Source: Planctomycetota bacterium (GTDB lineage: Bacteria; Planctomycetota; DG-23; SLPQ01). From it: a stretch of 6,305 bases of DNA. Positions 1 to 5,811 of this stretch are shown one piece after another (within the stretch, counting starts at the first letter, position 1; every line of letters begins with the position of its first letter). The stretch lies in NCBI GenBank assembly GCA_021160625.1, contig JAGHCE010000054.1:1-6305 (forward strand), given 5' to 3'. The notes under the pieces are model-generated. The model did no database searches. It was not told where the DNA came from and saw nothing but the letters and a program-made list of their open reading frames with translations. Position numbers and translations under genes: made by a program.

Positions 1-2
1 AG

Positions 3-125
3 GAAGACCAGGCTCCCGTAGATCTCGAACTCGTACAAGAAGATGCCGAAACCCCCGAAGAGCCCGAGCAGGCCCCCGACGAGACAATAAGCCGGCAAGA
101 GGAAGGCGGCGAAGATAGGGGCTAA
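3..125 (+). CDS. C-terminal end of an unidentified protein with an acidic tail (partial)
   Basis: An open frame enters from the left edge and ends at TAA (123-125), giving 40 residues (first base of a full codon at 3). The product is not recognisable. The stretch is strongly acidic, with 16 Asp/Glu in 40 residues and only two Arg, and contains Pro-Glu pairs such as EDAETPEEPEQAPDE. This suggests a disordered, charged C-terminal tail. Support for a real gene end is indirect: a stem-loop starts immediately after the stop (126-146), and the gene would converge with the minus-strand lipoprotein gene. The opposite strand here also reads as a long hydrophobic stretch, but it has no ATG or GTG after its in-frame TAG, so the plus-strand reading is preferred. 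The 5' end lies outside the window. Confidence 0.45.
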   Translation, partial: EDQAPVDLELVQEDAETPEEPEQAPDETISRQEEGGEDRG

Positions 126-146
126 GGGCGAAGTGCCACTTTGCCC
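126..146 (+). terminator. Stem-loop directly after the plus-strand stop codon
   Basis: GGGCGAAG (126-133) pairs with CTTTGCCC (139-146) through one G-T wobble, closing a TGCCA loop. The hairpin begins at the base after the TAA of the acidic-tail frame, a typical place for a transcript end. No T-run follows, so it is not a classical intrinsic terminator. It may be a 3'-end-stabilising hairpin or a factor-dependent end. Confidence 0.35.
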
Positions 147-186
147 CTACGAAAAAGGAGGCAAAGACACCTGAAAACGATGTAGG

Positions 187-202
187 GTGCGGCTTGCCGC
201 AC
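187..202. repeat. Perfect GTGCGGC/GCCGCAC palindrome, REP-like
   Basis: Seven bases, GTGCGGC, face their exact complement GCCGCAC across a TT centre, and the palindrome is preceded by TGTAGG. Short elements of the form GTAGGG plus a G+C-rich palindrome are, from general knowledge, scattered between genes in planctomycetes and related bacteria. It lies between two convergent genes and could act as a bidirectional transcript-end hairpin. Copy number elsewhere in the genome cannot be seen here. Confidence 0.4.
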
Positions 203-206
203 GCGG

Positions 207-225
207 AACAAACGCTGTATCAGCG
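207..225 (-). terminator. Weak intrinsic terminator candidate after the lipoprotein gene
   Basis: On the minus strand, CGCTG-ATA-CAGCG (225-213) forms a 5-bp stem and is followed by TTTGTT (212-207). It lies five bases past the TAA of the PEGA lipoprotein gene. The stem is short and the T-run imperfect, so termination strength is doubtful. The larger palindrome at 187-202 lies just beyond and could back it up. Confidence 0.35.
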
Positions 226-230
226 GTGGG

Positions 231-641
231 TTACTCGGAAGGTCCTGAAGCCTCTTCCCGCATCTTGTTTGCGCGCTCGACGAGCGCTTCCACGTCTACG
301 GCCTTTCGCTCTTCGAGCGTGTACTCGAACGTATGCCGGTCACGCAACGTGAAGGGGAGCAGCACCTCCGCAAAGAAATCGAGCGGGAAACGCTGGTACG
401 CGGGCACCTTTACGGGTTGCACGACGCGCAGCGTTCGGTAGCCGTCCTTCTCGAAGCGTATATCACCCGGCTGGTAGTGCGTGAAGTGAAACGTCACCGG
501 CGTCCGGCCGACGGGCTTGTCGTTGTAGTATGCTATGGCGCCTTCGGGCTCGGTGACGAGCGTCATCCGCCGCTCGACGCAGCCCGCCGAAAGGAGCGCC
601 GTTAGTGTCATTGCCGCGAGGGCTGCCGTAATCTTGCGCAT
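231..641 (-). CDS. PEGA-domain outer-envelope lipoprotein
   Basis: The 136-residue product begins MRKITAALAAMTLTALLSAGC, a lipoprotein signal peptide with a Lys/Arg n-region, a hydrophobic core and the lipidated Cys at residue 21. The -3 position is Ser with Leu before it, a slightly loose lipobox. Val at +2 does not suggest inner-membrane retention. Residues about 27-70 form a PEGA-type domain, with TEPEGA, a YYNDKPVGRTPV turn and a FEKDGYRTLR strand. A conserved-looking PLDFFAEVLLPFTLRD block follows, then a charged C-terminal helix. PEGA domains are small surface or periplasmic beta domains of unclear ligand. I recall this CVERRM...PLDFF architecture from planctomycete-type genomes. The frame is open upstream to 740, but the signal peptide and GGAG about 10 bases before ATG 641 fix this start. 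It follows the phosphoesterase gene by 55 bases with no clear promoter, so the two are probably co-transcribed. Function unknown. Confidence 0.85.
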   Translation of the reverse strand: MRKITAALAAMTLTALLSAGCVERRMTLVTEPEGAIAYYNDKPVGRTPVTFHFTHYQPGDIRFEKDGYRTLRVVQPVKVPAYQRFPLDFFAEVLLPFTLRDRHTFEYTLEERKAVDVEALVERANKMREEASGPSE

Positions 642-696
642 ATCAATATATCTCCGGTAAACGCCGCGGGCCGTGGCCGCCGCATCCGCCAACGTG

Positions 697-1170
697 TCAT
701 TCAATCTCCAGGATTTCGGCCGAGAGACCCTCCGTCTCAAGTATGGCCAGGGTGCGCAGGCCTGTGAGCCACCCTCCCGTTTCTCCGGGGTTTATCTCAA
801 GGGGAGCGCCTTTTCGGATTTCTGCCTTGTGGGTGTGGCCGAATATCCGCACGTCGATATTCTCCCAAGGCGCGCGGGAGAGGTCCTTTTCGCGGTGGGA
901 AACGACAATCCGCACCCCGCCCAGCTCCAGGAGCACCGGCGCAAAATAGACGTGCTCCCAGACCTTCTCAATGCCGCGCACCTCGCCGTCGTTGTTCCCG
1001 AAGACGCCGTACACCTCGCCCGGGAAGCGAAGTATTTCCTTCACCGCAAACGGCGACACGAAATCCCCCGCGTGGATGAGCACTTCGGCGCCCCTTGCCG
1101 CCAACAGCCCCACCGCGGCCGCGATGGCCGGCAGGTTGTCGTGGCTGTCGGCCATAATGCCGATTTTCAC
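697..1170 (-). CDS. YfcE/MJ0936-type metallophosphoesterase
   Basis: The 157-residue product is a compact calcineurin-like phosphoesterase, probably a cytoplasmic phosphodiesterase using two metal ions. Visible metal-site motifs in order are D8-x-H10 (MADSHDN), G35-D36 (HAGDF), G58-N-N60-D61, H92 (VSHRE) and G111-H-T-H114. The late INPGE...GWLTG...TLAILE segment is typical of the MJ0936/YfcE subgroup. Length fits the roughly 160-residue family. In many relatives the fourth motif reads THG; here it is SHRE, so the His is kept and the Gly is Arg. The GTG start at 1170 is chosen because AGGGG lies 7 bases upstream. The candidate promoter at 1205-1233 also puts the upstream in-frame ATGs at or before the transcription start. 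An open frame continues to 1476 but runs through tRNA-Leu. The natural substrate is unknown for most family members and cannot be told here. Confidence 0.9.
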   Translation of the reverse strand: MKIGIMADSHDNLPAIAAAVGLLAARGAEVLIHAGDFVSPFAVKEILRFPGEVYGVFGNNDGEVRGIEKVWEHVYFAPVLLELGGVRIVVSHREKDLSRAPWENIDVRIFGHTHKAEIRKGAPLEINPGETGGWLTGLRTLAILETEGLSAEILEIE

Positions 1171-1204
1171 GCTCTCGCCCCTCACTGCAACCAACATCCG
1201 GTGC

Positions 1205-1233
1205 ATTGTACCGCCCCGTAGCGTGCAGGGCAA
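1205..1233 (-). promoter_or_regulatory. Sigma70-type promoter for the phosphoesterase-lipoprotein unit
   Basis: On the minus strand, TTGCCC (1233-1228) is separated by 17 bases from TACAAT (1210-1205), which differs from TATAAT at one base. Initiation would fall near 1197-1199, about 30 bases before the GTG start at 1170. This excludes the upstream ATG at 1206, which overlaps the -10 box. It separates this unit from tRNA-Leu upstream. Confidence 0.55.
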
Positions 1234-1242
1234 CCCAAAGTA

Positions 1243-1258
1243 GCGCGCTTTGGCGCGC
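1243..1258 (-). terminator. GCGCGC stem-loop downstream of tRNA-Leu
   Basis: GCGCGC (1243-1248) pairs perfectly with GCGCGC (1253-1258) around a four-base loop. It sits between the tRNA-Leu 3' end and the phosphoesterase promoter. On the minus strand it is followed by TACTTTGGGTT rather than a clean T-run. It is a possible end for the tRNA-Leu transcript, but evidence for termination is weak. Confidence 0.3.
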
Positions 1259-1350
1259 GCATCCGTGCTGTCATCGAACGGCCTGGGTGTTTCGGTGGTG
1301 GTGCGCCCAACAAGGCGCGCCTCATAGAACCAGACTATGTGTGCGAAGTG

Positions 1351-1439
1351 TGGTGCCGAAGGAGGGATTCGAACCCTCACGGGGTTTAAGCCCCATCGGA
1401 TTTTGAGTCCGACGCGTCTGCCAATTCCGCCACTTCGGC
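1351..1439 (-). tRNA. tRNA-Leu(CAA), class II, CCA encoded
   Basis: The 89-base gene folds as a class II tRNA. The acceptor GCCGAAG (1439-1433) pairs with CTTCGGC (1361-1355), followed by discriminator A and encoded CCA (1353-1351). The anticodon stem TCGGA/TCCGA carries loop CTCAAAA, giving anticodon CAA, which reads UUG Leu codons. The long variable arm, a GGGG...CCCC stem, is typical of leucine tRNAs. The T arm is GAGGG-TTCGAAT-CCCTC. The discriminator A73 is the expected leucine identity base. A promoter lies immediately upstream, so the leader is only a few bases. Confidence 0.97.
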
Positions 1440-1448
1440 ACGGGGAAC

Positions 1449-1476
1449 ATATTACCCCGCAGCGCCGGTCAGTCAA
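1449..1476 (-). promoter_or_regulatory. Sigma70-type promoter of tRNA-Leu
   Basis: TTGACT (1476-1471, five of six to consensus) is followed after 16 bases by TAATAT (1454-1449). Initiation would be about 7 bases on, leaving a tRNA leader of only two or three bases. The -35 box overlaps the TGA stop of the preceding protein gene (1475-1473). A G+C-rich spacer, GCTGCGGGG, adjoins the -10. Confidence 0.55.
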
Positions 1477-2252
1477 GCCCCTGGGTCTCGCAACGCCAGC
1501 GGCACTCCCAGCACCTCGGCCATCACTATGGCCTGGCGCAGTCTTTCCCGGTCGAGTTGCGGCATTGTGACGCCGATTTTTGCCGTGAAGGCGGATTGTG
1601 AGCTTGCTTTGCCCGAGGTCCTGCCGGCTTCCTCAGCGGCTTTTTCGGCCTTCACAGTGGCTTGGCCGGCGGCATCGGTGGCTTTCTCGACCGCGTTGTG
1701 GTTTGCGGCGAGACGGCTTACCTGTCGGCGGGGCGCATGCTCGCGACGCTCGACACTGGTTTCCACTTCGGGCGGCTCTGCGTCGATACCGTGTGTCCTG
1801 ATCGACTCCTCGATGGTCATATCGGCAGCGGTGCTGTCGGGGACGAAGCGCCTTACGGTGGGTCTTGCCGGCGGCTGCTGCCTGATGTGCCTGGGTCTCG
1901 GCGGCGGCGCGGCAGCCTTACGCGGACCGGGTATGTGATGGGCTCTCGGGGCGGTGGGCGTTACGCGCCCCGCAGGCAGGCCGACGGGGCCCCGTGCAAT
2001 TGGCCGGACGCCCCCGTGCGGCCCAGGGCCCGTTTCGCGCGGGGCCTGGGCTTGCCGGGGACCGGCGGGGCTGCCCGGCTGGGAGACCTGCCTGAGAAAC
2101 TTGCGCAGTTCTTCCGTGTCGGCCAGGCTGGTCCACTTCTGCCCTGTGGACGAGGACTGCCCCTTATCCATCTGCTTGAGCTTGACCAGTATCTGGATGA
2201 TGATAATGATCAGCACAAAAAACAGCGGGATGAGCTTGAAAATAAAATCCAT
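1473..2252 (-). CDS. Single-pass membrane protein of unknown function in the floA operon
   Basis: The 259-residue product has no domain I recognise. Residues about 4-25 form one membrane helix containing five Ile in a row, preceded by few charges and followed by Lys-rich KLKQMDK. This suggests an N-terminal anchor with the rest in the cytoplasm. Residues about 57-135 are Pro-, Arg-, Gly- and Ala-rich, low-complexity and basic, so probably disordered. Residues about 185-215 are an Ala/Lys/Glu-rich likely helix. The last 27 residues turn ordered: LDRERLRQAIVMAEVLGVPLALR. I associate similar short tails of the form AI-x-x-SEILGPP-x-ALR with uncharacterised planctomycete-type proteins, so this tail is probably the conserved part. 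GGAGG sits 6 bases before the ATG. The gene lies 59 bases behind floA, the same relative position as yqfB in the Bacillus subtilis yqeZ-yqfA-yqfB operon, without visible similarity to YqfB. The function is unknown; a partner or adaptor of FloA is an inference. Confidence 0.8.
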   Translation of the reverse strand: MDFIFKLIPLFFVLIIIIIQILVKLKQMDKGQSSSTGQKWTSLADTEELRKFLRQVSQPGSPAGPRQAQAPRETGPGPHGGVRPIARGPVGLPAGRVTPTAPRAHHIPGPRKAAAPPPRPRHIRQQPPARPTVRRFVPDSTAADMTIEESIRTHGIDAEPPEVETSVERREHAPRRQVSRLAANHNAVEKATDAAGQATVKAEKAAEEAGRTSGKASSQSAFTAKIGVTMPQLDRERLRQAIVMAEVLGVPLALRDPGA

Positions 2253-2311
2253 CTCGAACCTCCCGGTCAGGAGCTCCCCAAAGAACGGCGCGCGCTATCC
2301 TTCCAGGGCTC

Positions 2312-3340
2312 TTACTTCTGGTGCTCTTCGCCGCCGCCTATGGCCGAGCGCATACCGGTATCGGCCTGGATATTCTTGAGCTTATAGTAATCCATAACGC
2401 CGAGGTTGCCCTCGCGGAAGGCCTGGGAAATGGCCTTCGGGACCTCCGCCTCGGCCAGGACGACCTTTGCGCGGTTTTCCTGGGTGAGGGCGCGCATTTC
2501 CTGCTCACGGGCGTAGGCCATCGCACGGCGTTCCTCGGCCTTGGCCTGCGCGACGCGCTTGTCGGCCTCGGCCTGGTCGCCCTGAAGCTTCGCGCCGATG
2601 TTGTCGCCTACGTCCACGTCGGCGATGTCGATGGAGAGTATCTCGAAGGCCGTGCCTGCATCGAGGCCCTTGTCGAGCACCCTTCTTGAGATACTGTCCG
2701 GGTTTTCGAGGACCTGTTTGTACGTGCTCGATGAACCGATTGTGGTCACTATGCCTTCGCCGACGCGGGCGATGATGGTCTCTTCGGTTGCCCCGCCCAC
2801 CAGCCGCTCGATATTCGCGCGGACGGTCACGCGGGCCTTGGCCTTTACCTGGATGCCGTCCATAGCCACCGCGTCGATGGTCTGCTTGCCCTTGGCGGGG
2901 TCGGGGCAGTCGATGACCTTGGGGTTGACGCTGGTGCGCACGGCGTCTACGATGTCGCGGCCGGCCAGGTCAATGGCCGTCGCACGCTTCCAGCCGAGCT
3001 CTATGTCGGCGCGGTCGGATGCGACCAGCGCCGCAACGACGTTTCTGACGCTCCCGCCGGCCAGGTAGTGCGCCTCCATCTCGCGTATGATGAACTGGCC
3101 GCCGAGCCCCGCCTGCACAGCCATCACGCGCGCCTCGACGATCACCGACGGGTTGACCTTTCGAAGCGTCATCCCGATGAGGTTGAAAAAGCCGATCCCT
3201 GCGCCCGTGGTGTACGACTGTATCCAGAGGCGGAAATACCTCGCCACGAGCGCAAAGGCCACGATGGCGACAATACCAACCAGGAGAACGATAAGAACCC
3301 AAACTCCCTGCATCTCGCCAAGAATCAACAATTCATCCAT
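2312..3340 (-). CDS. floA: Flotillin-like protein FloA
   Basis: The 342-residue product matches the FloA (YqfA) family of bacterial flotillins, close to the 331 residues of the B. subtilis protein. FloA assembles in inner-membrane microdomains and affects membrane fluidity and protein complex stability. One membrane segment spans about 13-34, and a second hydrophobic stretch at about 47-58 (GAGIGFFNLIGMTL) probably dips into the membrane. The SPFH domain runs about 60-245. A helical, Ala/Glu/Arg-rich coiled-coil region follows at about 250-300, then the family tail DYYKLKNIQADTGMRSAIG. Every expected region is present, with no truncation. AAAGGAG sits 8 bases before ATG 3340, deciding this start over Met10. 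A candidate internal promoter lies at 3382-3411. The gene is 148 bases behind the short nfeD and 59 bases ahead of the unknown membrane protein gene. Confidence 0.95.
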   Translation of the reverse strand: MDELLILGEMQGVWVLIVLLVGIVAIVAFALVARYFRLWIQSYTTGAGIGFFNLIGMTLRKVNPSVIVEARVMAVQAGLGGQFIIREMEAHYLAGGSVRNVVAALVASDRADIELGWKRATAIDLAGRDIVDAVRTSVNPKVIDCPDPAKGKQTIDAVAMDGIQVKAKARVTVRANIERLVGGATEETIIARVGEGIVTTIGSSSTYKQVLENPDSISRRVLDKGLDAGTAFEILSIDIADVDVGDNIGAKLQGDQAEADKRVAQAKAEERRAMAYAREQEMRALTQENRAKVVLAEAEVPKAISQAFREGNLGVMDYYKLKNIQADTGMRSAIGGGEEHQK

Positions 3341-3381
3341 AGTCCCTACTCCTTTTCCCGAGGGTATCTCGCAATTTGTTT

Positions 3382-3411
3382 ATGTTACCCGAAAGCCGCG
3401 CATTTATTCAA
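3382..3411 (-). promoter_or_regulatory. Possible internal promoter for floA
   Basis: TTGAAT (3411-3406) and TAACAT (3387-3382) are 18 bases apart on the minus strand, each matching consensus at four of six positions. Initiation would be about 35 bases before the floA ATG. The 148-base nfeD-floA gap, and its A+T-rich patch unlike the surrounding sequence, make a secondary start plausible. The match is modest. Confidence 0.35.
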
Positions 3412-3488
3412 ACAATATCTATCTTGCCCGGCAGATATGCGGGTGTTTTCCCCTTGTCCGGCCGCCTGTGGCTTTTCAGACAATCGCT

Positions 3489-3974
3489 TCAGGACGCCTT
3501 TTCCTTCACGACGACCCTGTTGCCTTTCACGCGGACGACTATTATCGGGCGGTCGGCGTCTATCATCATCCCCTGGGCGACGACGTCCACGCGCGCGCCC
3601 TCGATGTCCGCCACCCCCGCAGGATGACAGGCGCTTATCGTTACTCCCTCCTTGCCTTCCAAGGCAAAGAGCCCCGCCGCGGAGGAGCGCTCTTCCCTTG
3701 CGGTCTTCTGCCGGGCGCGCAGCATAATCTTCCGGCCCATCCAGGTTTTCGGGAAGAGCTTTACGCCGAAGGCGATCTCAAGCGGCAGCAAAATCGCCAC
3801 GATAATAAAGGCGCCTATGCCGAAGGGGACCGATCTCCCAAAAGCAAAAAAGAGCCCCGCTCCAAGCGACGCGACGGCCCCCACGGTCAACAGGCCGTGA
3901 GAGGGGATGAAAATCTCCATCAGCAGCAGCAAAAGCCCCGCCACAAGAAGCAGGATAATCAGGAAATAACCCAT
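3489..3974 (-). CDS. Short NfeD-family membrane protein (no protease domain)
   Basis: The 161-residue product is a short-class NfeD. Three membrane helices (about 2-23, 27-46 and 50-72) carry the family's MEIFIPSHGLL turn. A basic linker (about 75-95) leads to a C-terminal NfeD OB-fold domain at about 103-157. The visible family signature there is EGKEGVTISACHPAGVADI, then RVDVV...G and a final VVRVKGNRVVVKE strand. The ClpP-like protease domain is absent, as usual for the short class. These proteins are partners of flotillin or stomatin proteins, and the OB domain is thought to mediate contact on the cytoplasmic side. It stands between the long nfeD and floA. GGAG five bases before ATG 3974 decides the start; another ATG five bases upstream is out of frame. 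Its leader carries a strong hairpin (4009-4026) behind a candidate promoter. Confidence 0.9.
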   Translation of the reverse strand: MGYFLIILLLVAGLLLLLMEIFIPSHGLLTVGAVASLGAGLFFAFGRSVPFGIGAFIIVAILLPLEIAFGVKLFPKTWMGRKIMLRARQKTAREERSSAAGLFALEGKEGVTISACHPAGVADIEGARVDVVAQGMMIDADRPIIVVRVKGNRVVVKEKAS

Positions 3975-4008
3975 ATCATCTCCCCGTTACCTCCCCGGCA
4001 AACCGCCC

Positions 4009-4026
4009 CGGCGACAAGGGTCGCCG
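4009..4026 (-). promoter_or_regulatory. Leader hairpin upstream of the short nfeD
   Basis: CGGCGAC (4009-4015) pairs perfectly with GTCGCCG (4020-4026) around a four-base loop, CCTT in the minus-strand RNA. It lies 34 bases before the short nfeD ATG, inside the transcript expected from the 4065-4093 promoter. No T-run follows, so it is not an obvious attenuator. It may stabilise the mRNA or separate it from upstream transcription. Confidence 0.35.
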
Positions 4027-4064
4027 CCGCAAAGAAGCACCGACTCCCCACCTTCCGCACGCAT

Positions 4065-4093
4065 ATTCTAAGGTGCGCCCACCAGACAAGCAA
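4065..4093 (-). promoter_or_regulatory. Candidate promoter for the short nfeD-floA segment
   Basis: TTGCTT (4093-4088) is separated by 17 bases from TAGAAT (4070-4065) on the minus strand. The -10 matches five of six bases, while the -35 matches only three. It lies in the 178-base gap after the long nfeD. Its predicted leader of about 85 bases contains the hairpin at 4009-4026. Confidence 0.45.
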
Positions 4094-4103
4094 AGAATAT
4101 CGT

Positions 4104-4119
4104 CCCCGTCCCGGCGGGG
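4104..4119 (-). terminator. CCCCG/CGGGG stem-loop after the long nfeD
   Basis: CCCCG (4104-4108) and CGGGG (4115-4119) pair around a six-base loop, 34 bases past the long nfeD stop. On the minus strand ACGATATTCTTT follows, a T-containing but imperfect tail. It could cause partial termination before the short nfeD promoter. Confidence 0.3.
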
Positions 4120-4152
4120 CCCTACGTCAAGGAATACCGGGAGGCCGACAGG

Positions 4153-5655
4153 CTACGTCGCCTTCTTGACGATGATGTTGTTGCCCTTGGTGTCGATGAC
4201 CTCGACGAGGGTGTCCTTGGCTATCACATCGCCCCGGGTGGTGACATCCAGGAGCTCGCCGTCGATTATGGCGCGGCCGGCGGGGCGAAGGAGCGTCTGG
4301 GCCCTTCCCACTTTTCCTACGAGGTTCCCCTTGTCCTCTGTGAGGCCGGCGCCCTCGGAATGCGGCACACGGGCCTGCTCGGGCGCGCCGAGGTAGAACT
4401 TGCCCACGACCGGCACCTTCGGGAGGACCTTTGCCAGGAGCACCGCCAGGGAAAAGGCCGCTATGAGCGTCGCCACGAGCTGGGCGCCGGACTTCGCCAG
4501 GAAGTCCACGTCAAGAGGGGCAGGGGTGATGTGCGATGGCACCAGCGCCATAACGAGCGCCACGACCACGAACGTCGCACCGAGAAAGCCGGTTATCCCG
4601 AAGCCGGGGATAAGGAATATCTCTATGCCCAAGAGCACCAGGCCCACGATGAAAAGCAGTATCTCCCAGTTCTGGGCCATCCCGGAGAGATGCTTGCTGA
4701 AGAAGAACACCGCAAAGCAGATGACCCCGACCGTGCCGGGAAGGCCGAAGCCGGGAATCTTAAACTCCATATAGATGCCCATGATGCCTACCAGCAGTAT
4801 GAGGCTTGCCACGATGGGGTGGTTGAGCCGCCGCACCAGCTCTTCCGACCAGTTGACGTCAAGAGTGACGATTCGGGCGCCCGAGAGGCTGTACTTTGCC
4901 AGGAGTTCGTCGAGGTCCTTGACGACGAAGCGCGCGATGCCGTAGTCAAGCGCCTCCGTCGCCGTGGCCGTGAGGATTTCGCCTTCCCGGACGACGACGC
5001 GCTTTTTGTCGACGTTTGCCTTCTCGGCCTCGGTCAGGTCGTCGAAGGCGCCGCTCGTTATGTACTTTTTTGTGCCGTCCTTGTATGTGATTTCGAGGAC
5101 CTCGATGTCGGGCGACACCATCGCCTCGACGAGGGCGTCGGGGTACCCGTTTCGCTGCGCGTACTTGCGGAACATATTCCTGACGGGCGACTGCATCTTT
5201 TCGCCGAGGATCTTCGGCCCCTCGGGGCCAGTCGCCACCGGCGCCGCGTCGCCGATGGAGGAGTTCGGCGTCAGCACAATCTCCCGCGCCCCCATCGCTA
5301 TCATCGCCCCTGCCGAAAATGCCTTCGTCGGGACGAACGCGACCGTCTTGGGCGCCTCGATGCCGCCTATCTCGTCGGTTATCTCGATGGCGGCGTCCAC
5401 GAGCCCGCCGTAGGTGTCGATCCGGAAGACAATCATTGCCGGGTCAAGGGCTTCGGCCTCGGCCGTGCGCCGCTTGACGCTGTCGTAGAGGCCCTTGTCG
5501 ATGAAGCCTTCGAGAGGGATAAGGACGACCGTAGGCCGGTCGGCTCCGGTGGAAGGGGCGGTCTTTTCGGCGGCAAGGGCCGAGACTGCAAAGAGTGCAA
5601 AGACGGCCGCAAGGAGTGCCGAAACAAAGTTTGCGCTTTTACCGGGTATGCTCAC
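4153..5655 (-). CDS. Long NfeD-family membrane-bound serine protease (ClpP class)
   Basis: The 500-residue product has the full long-NfeD (NfeD1b) layout. A signal peptide spans about 1-29, ending AVSALAA. A ClpP-like protease domain follows at about 41-260, then five membrane helices (about 280-298, 304-320, 331-349, 354-373, 389-409) and a C-terminal OB-fold at about 443-500. The catalytic pair known from Pyrococcus PH1510-N (Ser97, Lys138) corresponds to Ser114 in KAFSAGAMIAMGA and Lys153 in GEKMQSP. The IDTYGG substrate-strand motif is at 79-84, with Tyr where many relatives have Pro. The protease would lie outside the cytoplasm, and the family cleaves hydrophobic stomatin-type segments in archaea. 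The start is GTG at 5655 with GGAGG 11 bases upstream, a slightly long spacing; no other in-frame start gives a signal peptide. It begins 42 bases after tRNA-Ala with no terminator visible between, so both probably share the promoter at 5812-5839. It is related to yqeZ of B. subtilis. Confidence 0.93.
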   Translation of the reverse strand: MSIPGKSANFVSALLAAVFALFAVSALAAEKTAPSTGADRPTVVLIPLEGFIDKGLYDSVKRRTAEAEALDPAMIVFRIDTYGGLVDAAIEITDEIGGIEAPKTVAFVPTKAFSAGAMIAMGAREIVLTPNSSIGDAAPVATGPEGPKILGEKMQSPVRNMFRKYAQRNGYPDALVEAMVSPDIEVLEITYKDGTKKYITSGAFDDLTEAEKANVDKKRVVVREGEILTATATEALDYGIARFVVKDLDELLAKYSLSGARIVTLDVNWSEELVRRLNHPIVASLILLVGIMGIYMEFKIPGFGLPGTVGVICFAVFFFSKHLSGMAQNWEILLFIVGLVLLGIEIFLIPGFGITGFLGATFVVVALVMALVPSHITPAPLDVDFLAKSGAQLVATLIAAFSLAVLLAKVLPKVPVVGKFYLGAPEQARVPHSEGAGLTEDKGNLVGKVGRAQTLLRPAGRAIIDGELLDVTTRGDVIAKDTLVEVIDTKGNNIIVKKAT

Positions 5656-5697
5656 GGCTGCCGCGCCCTCCGTTACAAAAGCGTTGACACAAAAGAA

Positions 5698-5773
<76 letters not shown>

Positions 5774-5811
5774 ACCTTATACGCTTTTTCGGCGCGCTTA
5801 TTCAAAATCGA

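Noticed and set aside
1..125. Hydrophobic membrane-like reading on the minus strand (LAPIFAAFLLPAYCLVGGLL and on)
   Set aside because: No ATG or GTG follows the in-frame TAG upstream, and there is no ribosome binding site. Acidic codons on the plus strand produce Leu/Phe/Val/Ile on the complement, which explains the pattern.
642..740. N-terminal extension of the PEGA lipoprotein
   Set aside because: It would bury the lipoprotein signal peptide and overlap the end of the phosphoesterase gene.
1171..1476. N-terminal extension of the phosphoesterase
   Set aside because: The extension would translate through tRNA-Leu and its promoter. The conserved fold begins at the GTG at 1170, which has its own AGGGG site.
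3087..4169. 360-codon open frame on the plus strand
   Set aside because: It crosses floA, the short nfeD and two intergenic gaps on the opposite strand. Composition is that of an antisense shadow in G+C-rich DNA.
5684..5689. Perfect TTGACA on the plus strand
   Set aside because: It points into the antisense of tRNA-Ala, has no good -10 at the right distance and no gene downstream on that strand.
5776..5781. TATAAG as a -10 box right before tRNA-Ala
   Set aside because: With the TTGAAT 18 bases upstream it looks promoter-like, but initiation would fall inside the mature tRNA. The TTGACG-N16-TATACT pair further upstream fits better.
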